A DNA stretch of 64,000 nt. It comes from Paenibacillus lactis (GTDB taxonomy: Bacteria; Bacillota; Bacilli; Paenibacillales; Paenibacillaceae). This document shows positions 25,817 through 34,509 of this stretch, piece after piece (position 1 is the first letter of the stretch; every line of letters starts with the position of its first letter). The stretch is taken from the NCBI RefSeq assembly GCF_017873605.1, contig NZ_JAGGKI010000018.1, positions 45,161 to 109,160 on the forward strand. The letters run 5' to 3'. The notes below the pieces were generated by a model that worked only from the letters and a program-made list of their open reading frames with translations, did not search any database and had not been told where the DNA came from. The position numbers were made by a program, and so were the translations under genes.

Positions 25817-26500
25817 TTAAAAAAAGCTTAGTTTATCAACAAAGTCAAAAACGATGGCTGCTACAAAAATCGCAGTAACGAGAATGGTGGTCAACGAGAA
25901 TATCAGTGTGCCCCGTCGCAGAGCAGAAAGCGCAACGCCTCTCGTTTGAACATAATGAGCTGCTGATAATTCTGACAAGATCCCCATGATGAAAAACCAT
26001 GGTTGATATACAAACAAATCCCAAAAAGCATCGACACGCATATCCACATCTCCGCTAAAGGCTTGCGGCATTTTCAAGGTGATGTGGCCTGCCAAAAAGA
26101 GGACTCTTGTTATGATTCCAGCAGCCCCATGGGCGATTAGAAAGACAGAGCAGATGAGCGTCGGAAATAACAGAAATCCTCGGTAAATGCTGGCACCGCC
26201 GATCCATGGAACCCATGAAGGAACATCCCTCACCCATGGTTTAACCAGTCCCAACAGGATAAATCCGCACAACATGATTATTACGCCCACGACGTAGCTT
26301 GCTTTATAAATGCCTCCGGTGGGATCAACAATCGGAGCCGAAAGGCCGATGGTGCCTCCCGCGGCTTGATAGAATCAGACGAAAACCGCATACAGGAGAG
26401 CTCAGATGCAACCAACATAAGCCACCCATTGTGACTTTTTTGTAAAGTTGGCGTACATGTTCCAGCCGTTAGCGAACGATGAATCACCATTACGTTCCAT
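25817..26500 (-). pseudogene. Membrane protein (DUF3995-like) with two in-frame TGA codons
   Basis: One continuous frame of 227 codons runs from ATG 26500 (GAGAGGTG 7 nt upstream, MERNGDSSFANGWNMYANFT) to a stop at 25817, interrupted only by TGA at codons 33 (26404-26402) and 42 (26377-26375). No frameshift is needed. The contexts VGCI-TGA-ALLYAVFV and TGA-FYQAAGGTIGLSAP are those where DUF3995-like paralogues have Trp (compare the 28148 gene: MSFYWASGG). Both lesions are therefore most simply TGG to TGA. The remaining part has four or more helices. It belongs to a group of small membrane-protein genes at 25.8-28.6 kb. Confidence 0.65.
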
Positions 26501-26748
26501 TACTTAGCACCTCTCATTGGCTGTAATTGATTCGCGCAAGAGAATTCGTTGCTGGTAAGATTGCACAAATGGTTCGCGCGTATAGCCACTTCCAAGGTTT
26601 GATCCCGGCGAATCGATTTCTCCATGACATATTACATATTCGAACTTATCAGCGGGTGAAAGTAGTTGCGAGCCAGCCCCTTCTTCGGAAAAAATCGTAA
26701 AACCTTCTCGTCGTTTTGAAGCACAATGTCAATGCTTGATTTGCCATT

Positions 26749-27108
26749 TCACATTTGCAACAGCAGCCATGCCTGAGGCAAGCCAAGCCAAAAACCCGAA
26801 GCCGGCATTACGATGGCGCCGAACAAACAGATAACCAGCAGGATCCAACCGAAAATTGCGGGAGGAGCGATTCCCTTCTTTTTAATCAGCCAATCTATCA
26901 TATAGCCAAGCAACATTAGCAGGAAGCCGAACATCATGTACCAGAACGCGGTTCCGCGATCCCATTGATCATTAGCCACTGTACTCCACAAGCCTTCGGT
27001 AACGATGGGCTGTAATTGACTCGCGTAAGCAAATAAACCGTAAATAACATGAAGTAATCCGGTCAACATCAGCATCATTCCGACAAGGCGCTTTACCCCA
27101 CTTATCAT
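26749..27108 (-). CDS. Small four-helix membrane protein (DUF6463-like)
   Basis: 119 residues; ATG 27108 with GGGAGG 5 nt upstream. Four hydrophobic segments, the second containing TAFWYMMFGFLLMLLG, then a KKKG turn and IFGWILLVICLFGAIVMP. The pattern HVIYGLF near the N-terminus and the ASGFWLGLPQAWLLL tail fit DUF6463-type proteins. No function is known. It is one of several small membrane genes clustered here, each with its own strong ribosome site. Confidence 0.6.
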   Translation of the reverse strand: MISGVKRLVGMMLMLTGLLHVIYGLFAYASQLQPIVTEGLWSTVANDQWDRGTAFWYMMFGFLLMLLGYMIDWLIKKKGIAPPAIFGWILLVICLFGAIVMPASGFWLGLPQAWLLLQM

Positions 27109-27277
27109 GGTGTCCTCCCTTCCCCTGCTCCTTCACTTTCGGCAGCACAGATCAAGATCGATCGTGACATTTCTAAGTGATCAAATTGCACATTGACGAG
27201 GAGATCGGTAACACATTTCACTGAAGACTGCTTGCGCTAGTATTCGCAGCTTTCGGGATGGGATTTGTTAACTCGGA

Positions 27278-27664
27278 TCAACTACTTGAGCTGGTGACAC
27301 CAAATGCGATCAAGACTAGTGCAACTGCATACAGCAACCATGCCGGATGTCGACCGCGTGTTCCCCAAAAGTTCAATAAAGTGCCATACAGATAGGAGCT
27401 GCCTACGAGCAAACCGGTCACGAGCCTGATATCCCGCTCGAACCAGATGGAAGCGATCAAAGCGATGCCACCGAGGATCCAGTTGAACGTGCTGAACTGT
27501 ATGAGCCCCGGTATGATACGTTTGATAATTTTATCGTTGGCGAATTGGGAATCCGGCTTCACCAACGGCCTAACGATGCCACGTTGGATCAGAATTCCAT
27601 GAACCAAAGCCACTCCAATTCCGATGATCCCCGCTATTACTAATGCTATGTCCTGCCAATTCAT
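27278..27664 (-). CDS. Small membrane protein, unrecognised
   Basis: 128 residues; ATG 27664 with GGGAGGAG upstream. Four predicted helices (IALVIAGIIGIGVALVHGIL, then FNWILGGIALIASIWFE, LVTGLLVGSSYLYGTLLNFW and a C-terminal one). A basic segment (NDKIIKRIIPG) separates helices 1 and 2. I do not recognise a named family beyond bacterial hypothetical membrane proteins. It is the first of the minus-strand membrane genes and faces the operator-rich region at 27.8-28.0 kb. Confidence 0.6.
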   Translation of the reverse strand: MNWQDIALVIAGIIGIGVALVHGILIQRGIVRPLVKPDSQFANDKIIKRIIPGLIQFSTFNWILGGIALIASIWFERDIRLVTGLLVGSSYLYGTLLNFWGTRGRHPAWLLYAVALVLIAFGVTSSSS

Positions 27665-27804
27665 TTCAATTCTCCTCCCTAGGAAACAATAATAATGTAT
27701 CCGATATACCTTGTTCTACAGGAAGTTCAACGTTGTTGATGAACTTGAGGTCGGTTCAAACGAGTTTGGACTGTGGAGCAATCGCGCGGGCTCAGTCTTA
27801 TTAG

Positions 27805-27991
27805 TATGAATTCGTAGTATTTATGAATAAGAAAGAATCAAGTTGAAAGACTTCCCCCTTCAAACTTTTTACCGGACGGTTGTTGCGATAACGGGCATTG
27901 AGCTTATCGGAGCGCCACCCCGACCGACACCCCCCCTTTTTTTAATACGAAATCGTAGTAAGTTCTCTTCACAATTTAATACGTTTTCGTA
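27805..27991. promoter_or_regulatory. Three TACGA-N2-TCGTA-type operator boxes
   Basis: Palindromic boxes TATGAATTCGTA (27805-27816), TACGAAATCGTA (27946-27957) and TACGTTTTCGTA (27980-27991) share the pattern TAYGNNNTCGTA, followed by GTA or GCA. They lie in the divergent gap between the membrane genes at 27664 (minus) and 28148 (plus). Spacing and symmetry fit a TetR-type regulator, but none is encoded next to them. Confidence 0.5.
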
Positions 27992-28147
27992 GCAATGTCA
28001 AGACACAAAAGCCGTGATTGTTTTGCGAATGTATTTTTCACATGTTTCATGAAATGCACATTTTAATTTCTAGATTGAATATTATTTCACAATTGGATAA
28101 AATCTTGTGTGGGAAATAGACTTTGGTAATTATAAGGCGGTGTCGAT

Positions 28148-28636
28148 ATGTCCACTCAACAGAAGCAAAGGCCGATTACTTGGGGGATTGTCTGGTCTTT
28201 ACTGTTTGCCTTGATGAGTTTTTATTGGGCAAGTGGCGGCATGCTGGGGGTCAACACGCTCGGACCGGAGATATCGCGGCAAGCCGTTTTGCGCGACGGT
28301 GGCTTCATTTTTATCGTGTGGCTAACGGCGGTGGCTAAGGTTGCAGGGGCACTTGTCTTACTCGCATTGAAGATCAACTGGAACAAGGCGCTTATTGGAG
28401 GAGCGTTTCGAATCGCTGCCATGTCCGGCGGTGTGCTTCTTTTTCTCTATGGGCTTTTTAACCTTGTAGCAGTCCTGCTCATGATGGTTCGAGTTCTGAA
28501 TTTACCAGCAATCGACTCATACTCGGCGTGGTGGCGCCTCTTCTTCTGGGAGCCGTTCTGGATGATCGGCGGGTTGCTTTATTTCGTTGCCGGCCGGTCG
28601 GCGAGAGCGGGGGAACGCCGCCAGCCGGAACTGTAA
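28148..28636 (+). CDS. DUF3995-domain membrane protein
   Basis: 162 residues; ATG 28148 with GGCGGTG upstream. Four helices: residues about 10-40 (WGIVWSLLFALMSFYWASGG), 55-75, 88-112 and 130-150. The Trp-rich first helix with YWASGG is the DUF3995 hallmark, and the last helix ends in FWMIGGLLYFVAG. The role is unknown. It shares its promoter region with the 27664 gene and the operator boxes, and is related to the broken protein at 25817-26500. Confidence 0.75.
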   Translation: MSTQQKQRPITWGIVWSLLFALMSFYWASGGMLGVNTLGPEISRQAVLRDGGFIFIVWLTAVAKVAGALVLLALKINWNKALIGGAFRIAAMSGGVLLFLYGLFNLVAVLLMMVRVLNLPAIDSYSAWWRLFFWEPFWMIGGLLYFVAGRSARAGERRQPEL

Positions 28637-28804
28637 TTCTCTATTTCGGGCAAATTAACGATTTCCTAAGTTACGCTAATTGCTCCTGCTATGCTGTGGT
28701 ACTCCCGAAATCGGCTAACCGAAATATGGATATCGCGAGCAAAGTCTATCCTAGTTAATAGTTATTGAATTGCTGTAATGATCCAATCTGCGCGCTTGGG
28801 TATT

Positions 28805-29222
28805 CTCAAGACTTACGATTGTTCAGCCCTTCCCGAATAAAAACTTCCGGTAATATGGCCTCTGCTGACTTCTCACAGCAAGCTTTACTCCGTCTTTCGG
28901 ATTTTTTTCCCATCTCCACGTCTGTGAGACCTCCCCGGGTAAGAGCGATAACCTTCCCATCATCCATCTGCCACAACTACATGATGGGATTCGGGCAGTA
29001 ATGGACTTTGCTTTGGATTGCAAGCTCGTCCGTCCCGTCATGCCTTTTATGTGATTTCTGTTCGTCAGACCGGGGGTTTGCCTCTGGCTTCCTTCAGATT
29101 CCGTCTCCCGGCCCTTGGCTAACAGTTCCTACTGACGCCCTTTCTTTTTTTGCTCAAGGGCTTCTAAACCGCCTGTCTCCATCTTTCTCTGCCAGGAATA
29201 CAACATGGAGAAGTCCGGAAGC
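28805..29222 (-). mobile_element. Group II intron relic (RNA 5' domains only, no maturase)
   Basis: Read on the minus strand, this stretch has the conserved segments that precede the reverse-transcriptase gene in Bacillus-type group II introns: GACGGAATCTGAAGGAAGCC, then CTGACGAACAGAAATCAC, GTTATCGCTCTTACCCGGGG, and finally AGAAGTCAGCAGAGGCCAT before GAAGGGCTGAACAATC, where the maturase gene normally starts. Here that gene, domains V-VI and the 3' end are absent. The relic therefore cannot splice or move. Recognition is from memory of such introns; a covariance search would settle it. Confidence 0.65.
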
Positions 29223-29301
29223 CTAAACAAAGCAGCGGTATCCATGAGAAAAGCGTCTGATTGAGCCAAATGATTGAGTACGTTCAACTGGCTAAAGCCG
29301 C

Positions 29302-29360
29302 TAATCAAAAAAGCCCGCTATTTATGCGGACTTTTAAGCGTACATGTTCTTGTTCCTCGA
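29302..29360. repeat. Dispersed repeat family A, copy 2 (right part)
   Basis: ATCAAAAAAGCCCGC, TATTTATGCGGACTTTT and the arm ATGTTCTTGTTCC, matching copy 1; the left GGACAAG arm is lost. It lies directly at the 3' end of the anti-sigma gene, for which it may serve as terminator. Confidence 0.65.
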
Positions 29361-29370
29361 CAAGTGGAGG

Positions 29371-30120
29371 TCAAGCTTTCGGCTTAATTGTAATGCCCAA
29401 CTTCTTAAAAAATGGTTGCAACTGCTGTTCCACTTGCTCTATATTCGTTTGATCTTCCTTTGATAGCCGTTCAATATGAACACTACCATCCGGATCAAGT
29501 GTTTTGGCCTCATAAGCCTTTAATTCATTTACTAATTTTTGAAACTCATCAAACTCTTCTTTGCTTAATATTTGCCCTGCTTGATCTAGCACTTCATTCC
29601 AGAAAGTAGTGCTATCTAAAAGTTTAACTTCTCTCTTCGTTGATTGAACTTCATTTAATTTACGAAAGAGTGGCTCTAGCTCTGTTGTTAACCTTCTATA
29701 GTTTTTTTGCTCTCCTACGCTTAATTTCTCAAAATTAAAATCCCCATTTGCATCGGCAACTTTCAAATTAAGGGTGCCCAATTCTTTTAGTAAGGACTTC
29801 CATTTTGTAAACTCCTCTTCACTTAGGTTTTGCTTAGCGGTCTGCAGCTTTGCCTCCAGCTCATCATATTGTTTTTGAGTTACTCCGATATTTTCCCGCG
29901 AACCATAGATGGAATCAGCTATGTAGCTATAACCGGCAAAAGCACCTGTTGGGATTAACAATGTAGCGGCCAAAATACATACAACGACCCATTTTTTCAT
30001 TTGCCTTCCTCCCTGAATGTGTTCGACTTTGTTTAATATTTTTTCCTTGAGCTCCGTTGGTGCGTTCCATTCTTTGATCTCTTCCTTAAAAGCAGTTTTC
30101 AATCTTTCATCGAGACTCAT
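29371..30120 (-). CDS. Anti-sigma factor with one membrane helix (DUF3600-like)
   Basis: 249 residues from ATG 30120, which overlaps the end of the sigma gene by 14 nt. A short cytosolic head (MSLDERLKTAFKEEIKEWNA, to about residue 45) is followed by a single helix (WVVVCILAATLLIPTGAFAG) and an extracytoplasmic charged, helical domain. The domain has two similar halves (SEEEFTKWKSLLKEL near 105; SKEEFDEFQKLVNEL near 195). This matches the anti-sigma factors with DUF3600 that hold ECF sigma factors at the membrane. The duplicated helical domain is presumably the sensor. Confidence 0.75.
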   Translation of the reverse strand: MSLDERLKTAFKEEIKEWNAPTELKEKILNKVEHIQGGRQMKKWVVVCILAATLLIPTGAFAGYSYIADSIYGSRENIGVTQKQYDELEAKLQTAKQNLSEEEFTKWKSLLKELGTLNLKVADANGDFNFEKLSVGEQKNYRRLTTELEPLFRKLNEVQSTKREVKLLDSTTFWNEVLDQAGQILSKEEFDEFQKLVNELKAYEAKTLDPDGSVHIERLSKEDQTNIEQVEQQLQPFFKKLGITIKPKA

Positions 30121-30694
30121 TAAGCTCCTCCACCTTTCCCATAGCGAGAATGCTATTTTTCTTTTTTTTGCGCATCTTTTGTAGAGCAGCATTAATCCGC
30201 GATTTTACCGTACCAAGAGGGATTTCTAATATGGCTGCAATCTCTTCTTGCGTGTAATCATTCATATAATGCAGAATAACTACTAGCTTCAGCTTATAAG
30301 GAAGTCGATTTACGCATGCAAGTAGCGATTGATTCGATACTTTGTTGACCACCTCACTTGAGAAATCGTAGACCACGGCTTGGTCAGTCCGTTCAGCTTT
30401 TTTGATGATCCGCACATGTGTCCAACTCTTTCTGCGGTAAGCCTGAACTTGCCGCATGACCACTCCCATTAACCAAGGCCGAAACGGCCTGCTTACGTCA
30501 AACTTTTTAAGAGACCGGTATACTTGAATATAAATCTCCTGAACGACATCCTCTGCATCTGACGGTTCCCGAATAAGGAAATAAACAGTATTGTACACGT
30601 CCTTAATGGTTGCTTCATATAACTCACCAAACGCATCACGGCTCCCGGCCAGCGTAAGCGAGATAAGCCTTGCATATTCAGATAGATGATTCAT
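30107..30694 (-). CDS. ECF RNA polymerase sigma factor
   Basis: 195 residues; ATG 30694 with a GGAGGTGG-like site upstream. Region 2 spans about residues 15-85 (EPSDAEDVVQEIYIQVYRSL, then PWLMGVVMRQVQAYRRK). Region 4 spans about 120-175 (LPYKLKLVVILHYMNDYTQE, then EIAAILEIPLGTVKSRI). There are no regions 1 or 3, as expected for group 4 factors. It overlaps the anti-sigma gene downstream, so it is probably held at the membrane until a surface signal arrives. Its own promoter region (30.7-30.9 kb) may be autoregulated. Confidence 0.92.
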   Translation of the reverse strand: MNHLSEYARLISLTLAGSRDAFGELYEATIKDVYNTVYFLIREPSDAEDVVQEIYIQVYRSLKKFDVSRPFRPWLMGVVMRQVQAYRRKSWTHVRIIKKAERTDQAVVYDFSSEVVNKVSNQSLLACVNRLPYKLKLVVILHYMNDYTQEEIAAILEIPLGTVKSRINAALQKMRKKKKNSILAMGKVEELNESR

Positions 30695-30905
30695 CTTCCA
30701 CCTCCCCCTTCGGTCTTACAGTATCTATTGGTGATTTTTATTGATATCGTTCGAATTATTTCAAAATATAGGACAAATATTCAGCTGTGACCGGAAAATG
30801 ATTAATTTCTGCATATCGGCATATCCGCTGGCGTTATTGTTAAACCAAGATGCCTTATAAGAAAATCTGCCCGAAGTTAAGGATAAAATTTCTTATCACA
30901 GGCTT

Positions 30906-30942
30906 GGGACAAAAGCTTATATTCATAAATCAAAAGGCCCGC
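30906..30942. repeat. Degenerate family A repeat at the broken end of an AraC gene
   Basis: GGGACAAAAGCTTATATTC, then ATAAATCAAAAGGCCCGC, corresponds to the left half of family A (GGACAAGAACTTGTACC, ATAAATCAAAAAAGCCGC). The AraC-like reading frame is lost exactly where this begins. Confidence 0.5.
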
Positions 30943-31468
30943 AGTAATTTTGCTCAATATATCTTTTCGCCAGCCATACGTAATCTTTGGGTTTCTCTTG
31001 TCGTTCGCTTGGAAAATACTCCATGTAATAGGATAGCAACAGGTGCAAACGTGCATCTGCCCGCAGCACTTCACTTGCCGATGCACCCGCATTCCAGGCC
31101 AGATGAAACCACGGCTCCAGCGTCTCTGGCGCAGCTGATAGAACAGGTTGTGATATCGAAAGTTGTGTCAATTCCAATATCTGCGTGGCATCCTGCCCGC
31201 TGAACTCAACCCACACGTACTCCCACGGATCGTTAGGGTTTGGGTAGTAATAGATTTCCTTTTGCGGAAAAATCATAAAACTCTCCCCAGCGCTCAGTCG
31301 AAAACGTCGGCCTCCTGTCTCCAGTGTTCCTTGCCCCCGAATAATATAATGCAGTGCATAAACGTCACGTACCCCCGGTCCCCATTGATGGGTGTTACAC
31401 GGCTTATGTCCGCCGCTGATAAAGTAAACTTGACTGGCATTTCTCCTGTCCTTCCATAATGAGCCCAA
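30923..31468 (-). pseudogene. AraC-family regulator, DNA-binding domain deleted
   Basis: The frame begins at a TTG at 31468 with AGGAGAGG about 6 nt upstream. It encodes a cupin-like AraC ligand-binding domain (HYIIRGQGTLETGGRRFRLS, then GESFMIFPQKEIYYYPNP and WEYVWVEFSG). It reaches the linker helix DYVWLAKRYIEQNY at about residue 172 and then ends with CGPFDL and a stop inside a family A repeat. The two C-terminal helix-turn-helix motifs are absent. A divergent carboxylesterase starts 200 bp away and may have been its target. Confidence 0.75.
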
Positions 31469-31665
31469 CCTGATCCTCTCCTTTGTTCATATGCAGTCAT
31501 TATTAAATATTACTATCATATTTTATTTCTTTTCCCTACTGGAAACACAGCTTCAAGTTGCTTATGATGGAAGTAGAGCGTTTTTTGTCCAGCATGAATG
31601 TAAGCGCATCCACTCTTCTTGAATCGACATACGTAATGGATATTCAATCTAGAGAGGAGAATGTT

Positions 31666-33204
31666 GTGTTGCTTAGAACGGTTACAGTAGAAAATGGTCA
31701 AATTCAAGGACTGCCTGCCGCAGATCCGCGTATAACCAGCTTTAAAGGTATCCCGTTCGCAGCCCCTCCGGTAGGTGAGAATCGGTGGCGTGCTCCGCAG
31801 CCTGCGCCTGACTGGGATGGGGTGCTGCAAGCTTTTGATTTTGCGCCGATCTCCATGCAAGCGCCAACGGTCATCGACGATAATAACATTTACACCCGGG
31901 AATGGGCTGTTGATCCGGACCTGCCGATGAATGAGGATTGTCTGTATCTGAACGTCTGGACACCCGCTAAAAGGACCGATGAGAAGCTGCCTGTGTTTGT
32001 CTGGTATTTTGGCGGAGGACTTCAAGTGGGTCACACCGCCGAAATGGAGTTTGACGGTGAACGTATTGCCCGCAGAGGTATTGTTGTGGTTACCGTCAAC
32101 TACAGGCTTAATGTGTTTGGCTTCCTGTGTCATCCCGATATCAGTGCCGAATCCCCGGAAGCTCCGGCCAACTTCGGACATCTGGATCAACAGGCAGGCA
32201 CGCAGTGGGTGAAACGCAACATTGCCGCCTTTGGCGGGGATCCAGATCAGATCACGATTGGCGGACAGTCTGCAGGAGGCGGCAGTGTACTCAGTCAGAT
32301 GACCTCCCCGCAAAATAAAGGGTTGTTTCACCGAGCTGTCATTATGAGCGGCATGGCCACCGAGCTGTACCCGAAGGTACGTGTACCAGCGGTTCGCGGT
32401 ACACTTCGTGATGCCGAGCAAGACGGTGTTGCATTTTTCCGCTTCCTGGGAGTATCCTCGCTGGCTGAAGCAAGGCAGCTGGATGCCGAATATCTGCGTG
32501 ACAAAGCATTGGAATATAAGGGTTTCTGGGGAACCGTTATCGATGAACAGTTCTGTGCAGGCGATCCATTCACCCGCTTCATTCAGCATCAACGCGAACC
32601 CGTTCCCGTAATGCTCGGGCACACGTCTTCCGAATTCTGGACCCGGCCTGCGGTAAGCAGCCTGGATGAACTGAAACAGATGGCTACCGAACTTTTCGGT
32701 GAGAATGCCCCTGCCTTTTTGCAGCATTGCGAAGCCGACACCGGTGACTTGGAACATGCCCTGCAGATGGCTTCAGTCCGCATGATCGAACATGCCATCC
32801 AGCTGGCGATTCGATCGAACAGCGGGCACCCGTCCGAGACACCGCTCTATTATTATAACTTTGACGCGGAGATTCCAGGCTGGGATCAGCCAGGCACCTT
32901 CCATTCTGTCGATCTATGGTTTTTCTTCGAAACACTCGCCAAATGCTGGCGGCCATTTACAGGTAAGCATTATGATCTGGCGCGCCAGATGTGTCACTAT
33001 CTGTCTCATTTCATCGCGACAGGTGACCCGAATGGTCCGGATTCCAACGGCAAACCTCTGCCCTATTGGATTCCGGCCAGCACTCACCAGCCCTATCGCA
33101 TGGAATTTGGTGAACAGGCCGGGTTACAGCGTGCAGAGCCTGGGCCCGTGCTTGAATTGGTAATTGAGCAGTATTTCAAAAAGCAGAATGAGCCTGTTGT
33201 GTAA
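31666..33204 (+). CDS. Type-B carboxylesterase (para-nitrobenzyl esterase family)
   Basis: About 512 residues from GTG 31666, with GAGAGGAGAA 5-7 nt upstream; TTG 31669 is equally possible. The fold signature FKGIPFAAPPVGENRWRAP lies near residue 30. NEDCLYLNVWTP is at about 90. The oxyanion motif GGG is in WYFGGGLQVG, and the nucleophile elbow is GGQSAGGG with Ser near 202. The catalytic acid is probably in TSSEF and the His in PGTFHSVDL. No signal peptide is seen. It is probably monocistronic, beside the truncated AraC regulator. Confidence 0.9.
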   Translation: MLLRTVTVENGQIQGLPAADPRITSFKGIPFAAPPVGENRWRAPQPAPDWDGVLQAFDFAPISMQAPTVIDDNNIYTREWAVDPDLPMNEDCLYLNVWTPAKRTDEKLPVFVWYFGGGLQVGHTAEMEFDGERIARRGIVVVTVNYRLNVFGFLCHPDISAESPEAPANFGHLDQQAGTQWVKRNIAAFGGDPDQITIGGQSAGGGSVLSQMTSPQNKGLFHRAVIMSGMATELYPKVRVPAVRGTLRDAEQDGVAFFRFLGVSSLAEARQLDAEYLRDKALEYKGFWGTVIDEQFCAGDPFTRFIQHQREPVPVMLGHTSSEFWTRPAVSSLDELKQMATELFGENAPAFLQHCEADTGDLEHALQMASVRMIEHAIQLAIRSNSGHPSETPLYYYNFDAEIPGWDQPGTFHSVDLWFFFETLAKCWRPFTGKHYDLARQMCHYLSHFIATGDPNGPDSNGKPLPYWIPASTHQPYRMEFGEQAGLQRAEPGPVLELVIEQYFKKQNEPVV

Positions 33205-33232
33205 GGGTTTGATGCTACTTTAATATTACAAT

Positions 33233-33262
33233 AAAGAGCCGTGCAAATGTGCACGGTTCTTT
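33233..33262 (+). terminator. Rho-independent terminator of the carboxylesterase
   Basis: AAAGAGCCGTGCA / TGCACGGTTCTTT stem with a loop of a few bases, A- and T-flanked, 29 bp after the stop. Confidence 0.88.
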
Positions 33263-33730
33263 ATTGCCTTGCCTGTTTTATTACTTACTCCTTTTTATCA
33301 ATGCAGTTTTGCATCAGTTGATGCTTGGTAAGTATACTTTACTCACGTTTAAACGCACCTGTGTATAAGGTGCAGAATTTTAATTAGAATTGTGTATCTA
33401 ATCGGCAATCGGGCCCGACCTTTATGCAAGCATCAGCTTATCGCACTCGGTCCTTCTTTCGATTTGATTCAGCGACGTATTATAAATTGCTTAAACTAAT
33501 TTGTATTGAGATATAACCGTATGTGATTCTTGTCTTTATAACATAAAAAAAGCCGCAGGAACGCGGCTATTAAGTGTTGATGAGAATCGAGAGCCGAATG
33601 AAACAAAACGTGAATATGATGTTAGCTGATGGATACGGCTGCTTCGAACTACTCACTTACGCTTCTTTCCTTAGTCAGCTTCTTAAAAGCAATGTATTCT
33701 TTATTAGATCTTATATAATGTAATATCTCA
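33263..33730. other. Gene-free stretch with a minus-strand terminator-like hairpin
   Basis: No coding region is recognised. At 33389 TATCTAATCGGCAATCGG matches the flank seen beside family A repeats at 37.6 and 44.2 kb. At 33545-33568 an A-run is followed by AGCCGC / GCGGCT, which on the minus strand is a good terminator hairpin with a T-run. Confidence 0.5.
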
Positions 33731-34247
33731 TTGGTACACTCACTCGATCTCATTATTTCAGTATTGAATTCAAGATCCTATTCATTAAAGATTCCGTTCG
33801 CAGCGTTTATCCCAGATTATCCATCGTTGACAGCTGCGGCGGATCATAACGACTGGCATTCAGGATCCGGCACGGATCCGTGGTTATGGCGTATTCGGAT
33901 TGTCCAAGAAGGTGTTGCTGCATATGGAAAGTTTTTTAGTGATAAAGCCTGCTTCATTCAAACCGACCGGTTTGGATAAAAAGGAAAACAAAAAAGAATA
34001 TGAAAGATCACTGGTTGAACTACAGAATTATGGTGATGTCGTTATCACTGGAGCAGCAAAACAAAATGAAGATGATTCAGGCTGGAACAGTATGTGCTAC
34101 CAACCTTCGGAATTATGGTTGAGCTCGATTCAGGCAAGAAGTGACGATGTACTCGTCGATGATGCGAGGATTCGGTTGAAATCGGAATTATCCGAAATTT
34201 GCTCTGAGAAGTCTTTTAGATTCTTCGCAAAGAAACTAGCTCTCTGA
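33731..34247 (+). pseudogene. Decayed gene, possibly AlkZ-related
   Basis: Two overlapping frames share this region. The first reads AAADHNDWHSGSGTDPWLWR, then IRIVQEGVAAYGKFFSDKAC, and stops at 33979. The pattern DPWxWRIxIxxEGxxxYGKFF is what I recall from AlkZ-related proteins. The second frame (from about 33924) encodes a 107-residue polar sequence, ending at 34247, that I do not recognise. A frameshifted remnant is the simplest reading; an independent small gene from ATG 33924 is possible. Confidence 0.35.
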
Positions 34248-34250
34248 ACA

Positions 34251-34425
34251 AACAACAAAGCCGCTAAATTTAGCGACTTTCAAAGAAAATATCCTATGAT
34301 GCATGGATAGCCCTCTTCGTGCCCCATAATGTAGATTCTCCTGAAAAAAGCTAGGGAAAGAAAAAATCCCTAGTAACTAAATTAGCGACTTTCTATGAGG
34401 CCATGTTCTTGTCCCACGGCAAAAG
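34251..34425. repeat. Two partial family A repeats in tandem
   Basis: GCCGCTAAATTTAGCGAC (about 34259-34277) and, 100 bp on, CTAAATTAGCGACTTTC followed by CATGTTCTTGTCCC (about 34376-34415). Between them is a small palindrome (CTAGGGA...TCCCTAG) at about 34350-34373. Confidence 0.6.
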
Positions 34426-34457
34426 CGGAACAGTTAGAACGGATAACTAGTTCGAAA

Positions 34458-34480
34458 GGAGCACCTTTCTGCGGTGCTCC
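34458..34480. terminator. Hairpin downstream of the SRPBCC gene
   Basis: GGAGCACC / GGTGCTCC, 8-bp perfect stem with a 7-nt loop. It lies 30 bp beyond the stop of the minus-strand SRPBCC gene. The T-run is short (TTTCG on the minus strand). Confidence 0.5.
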
Positions 34481-34509
34481 TTCTCTACCAATCTATCATA
34501 ATGCGAACA

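Noticed and set aside
31516..32757. Long minus-strand open frame (413 codons) opposite the carboxylesterase
   Set aside because: The plus-strand frame has clear esterase motifs, and the opposite frame is a typical codon-bias shadow without start signals.
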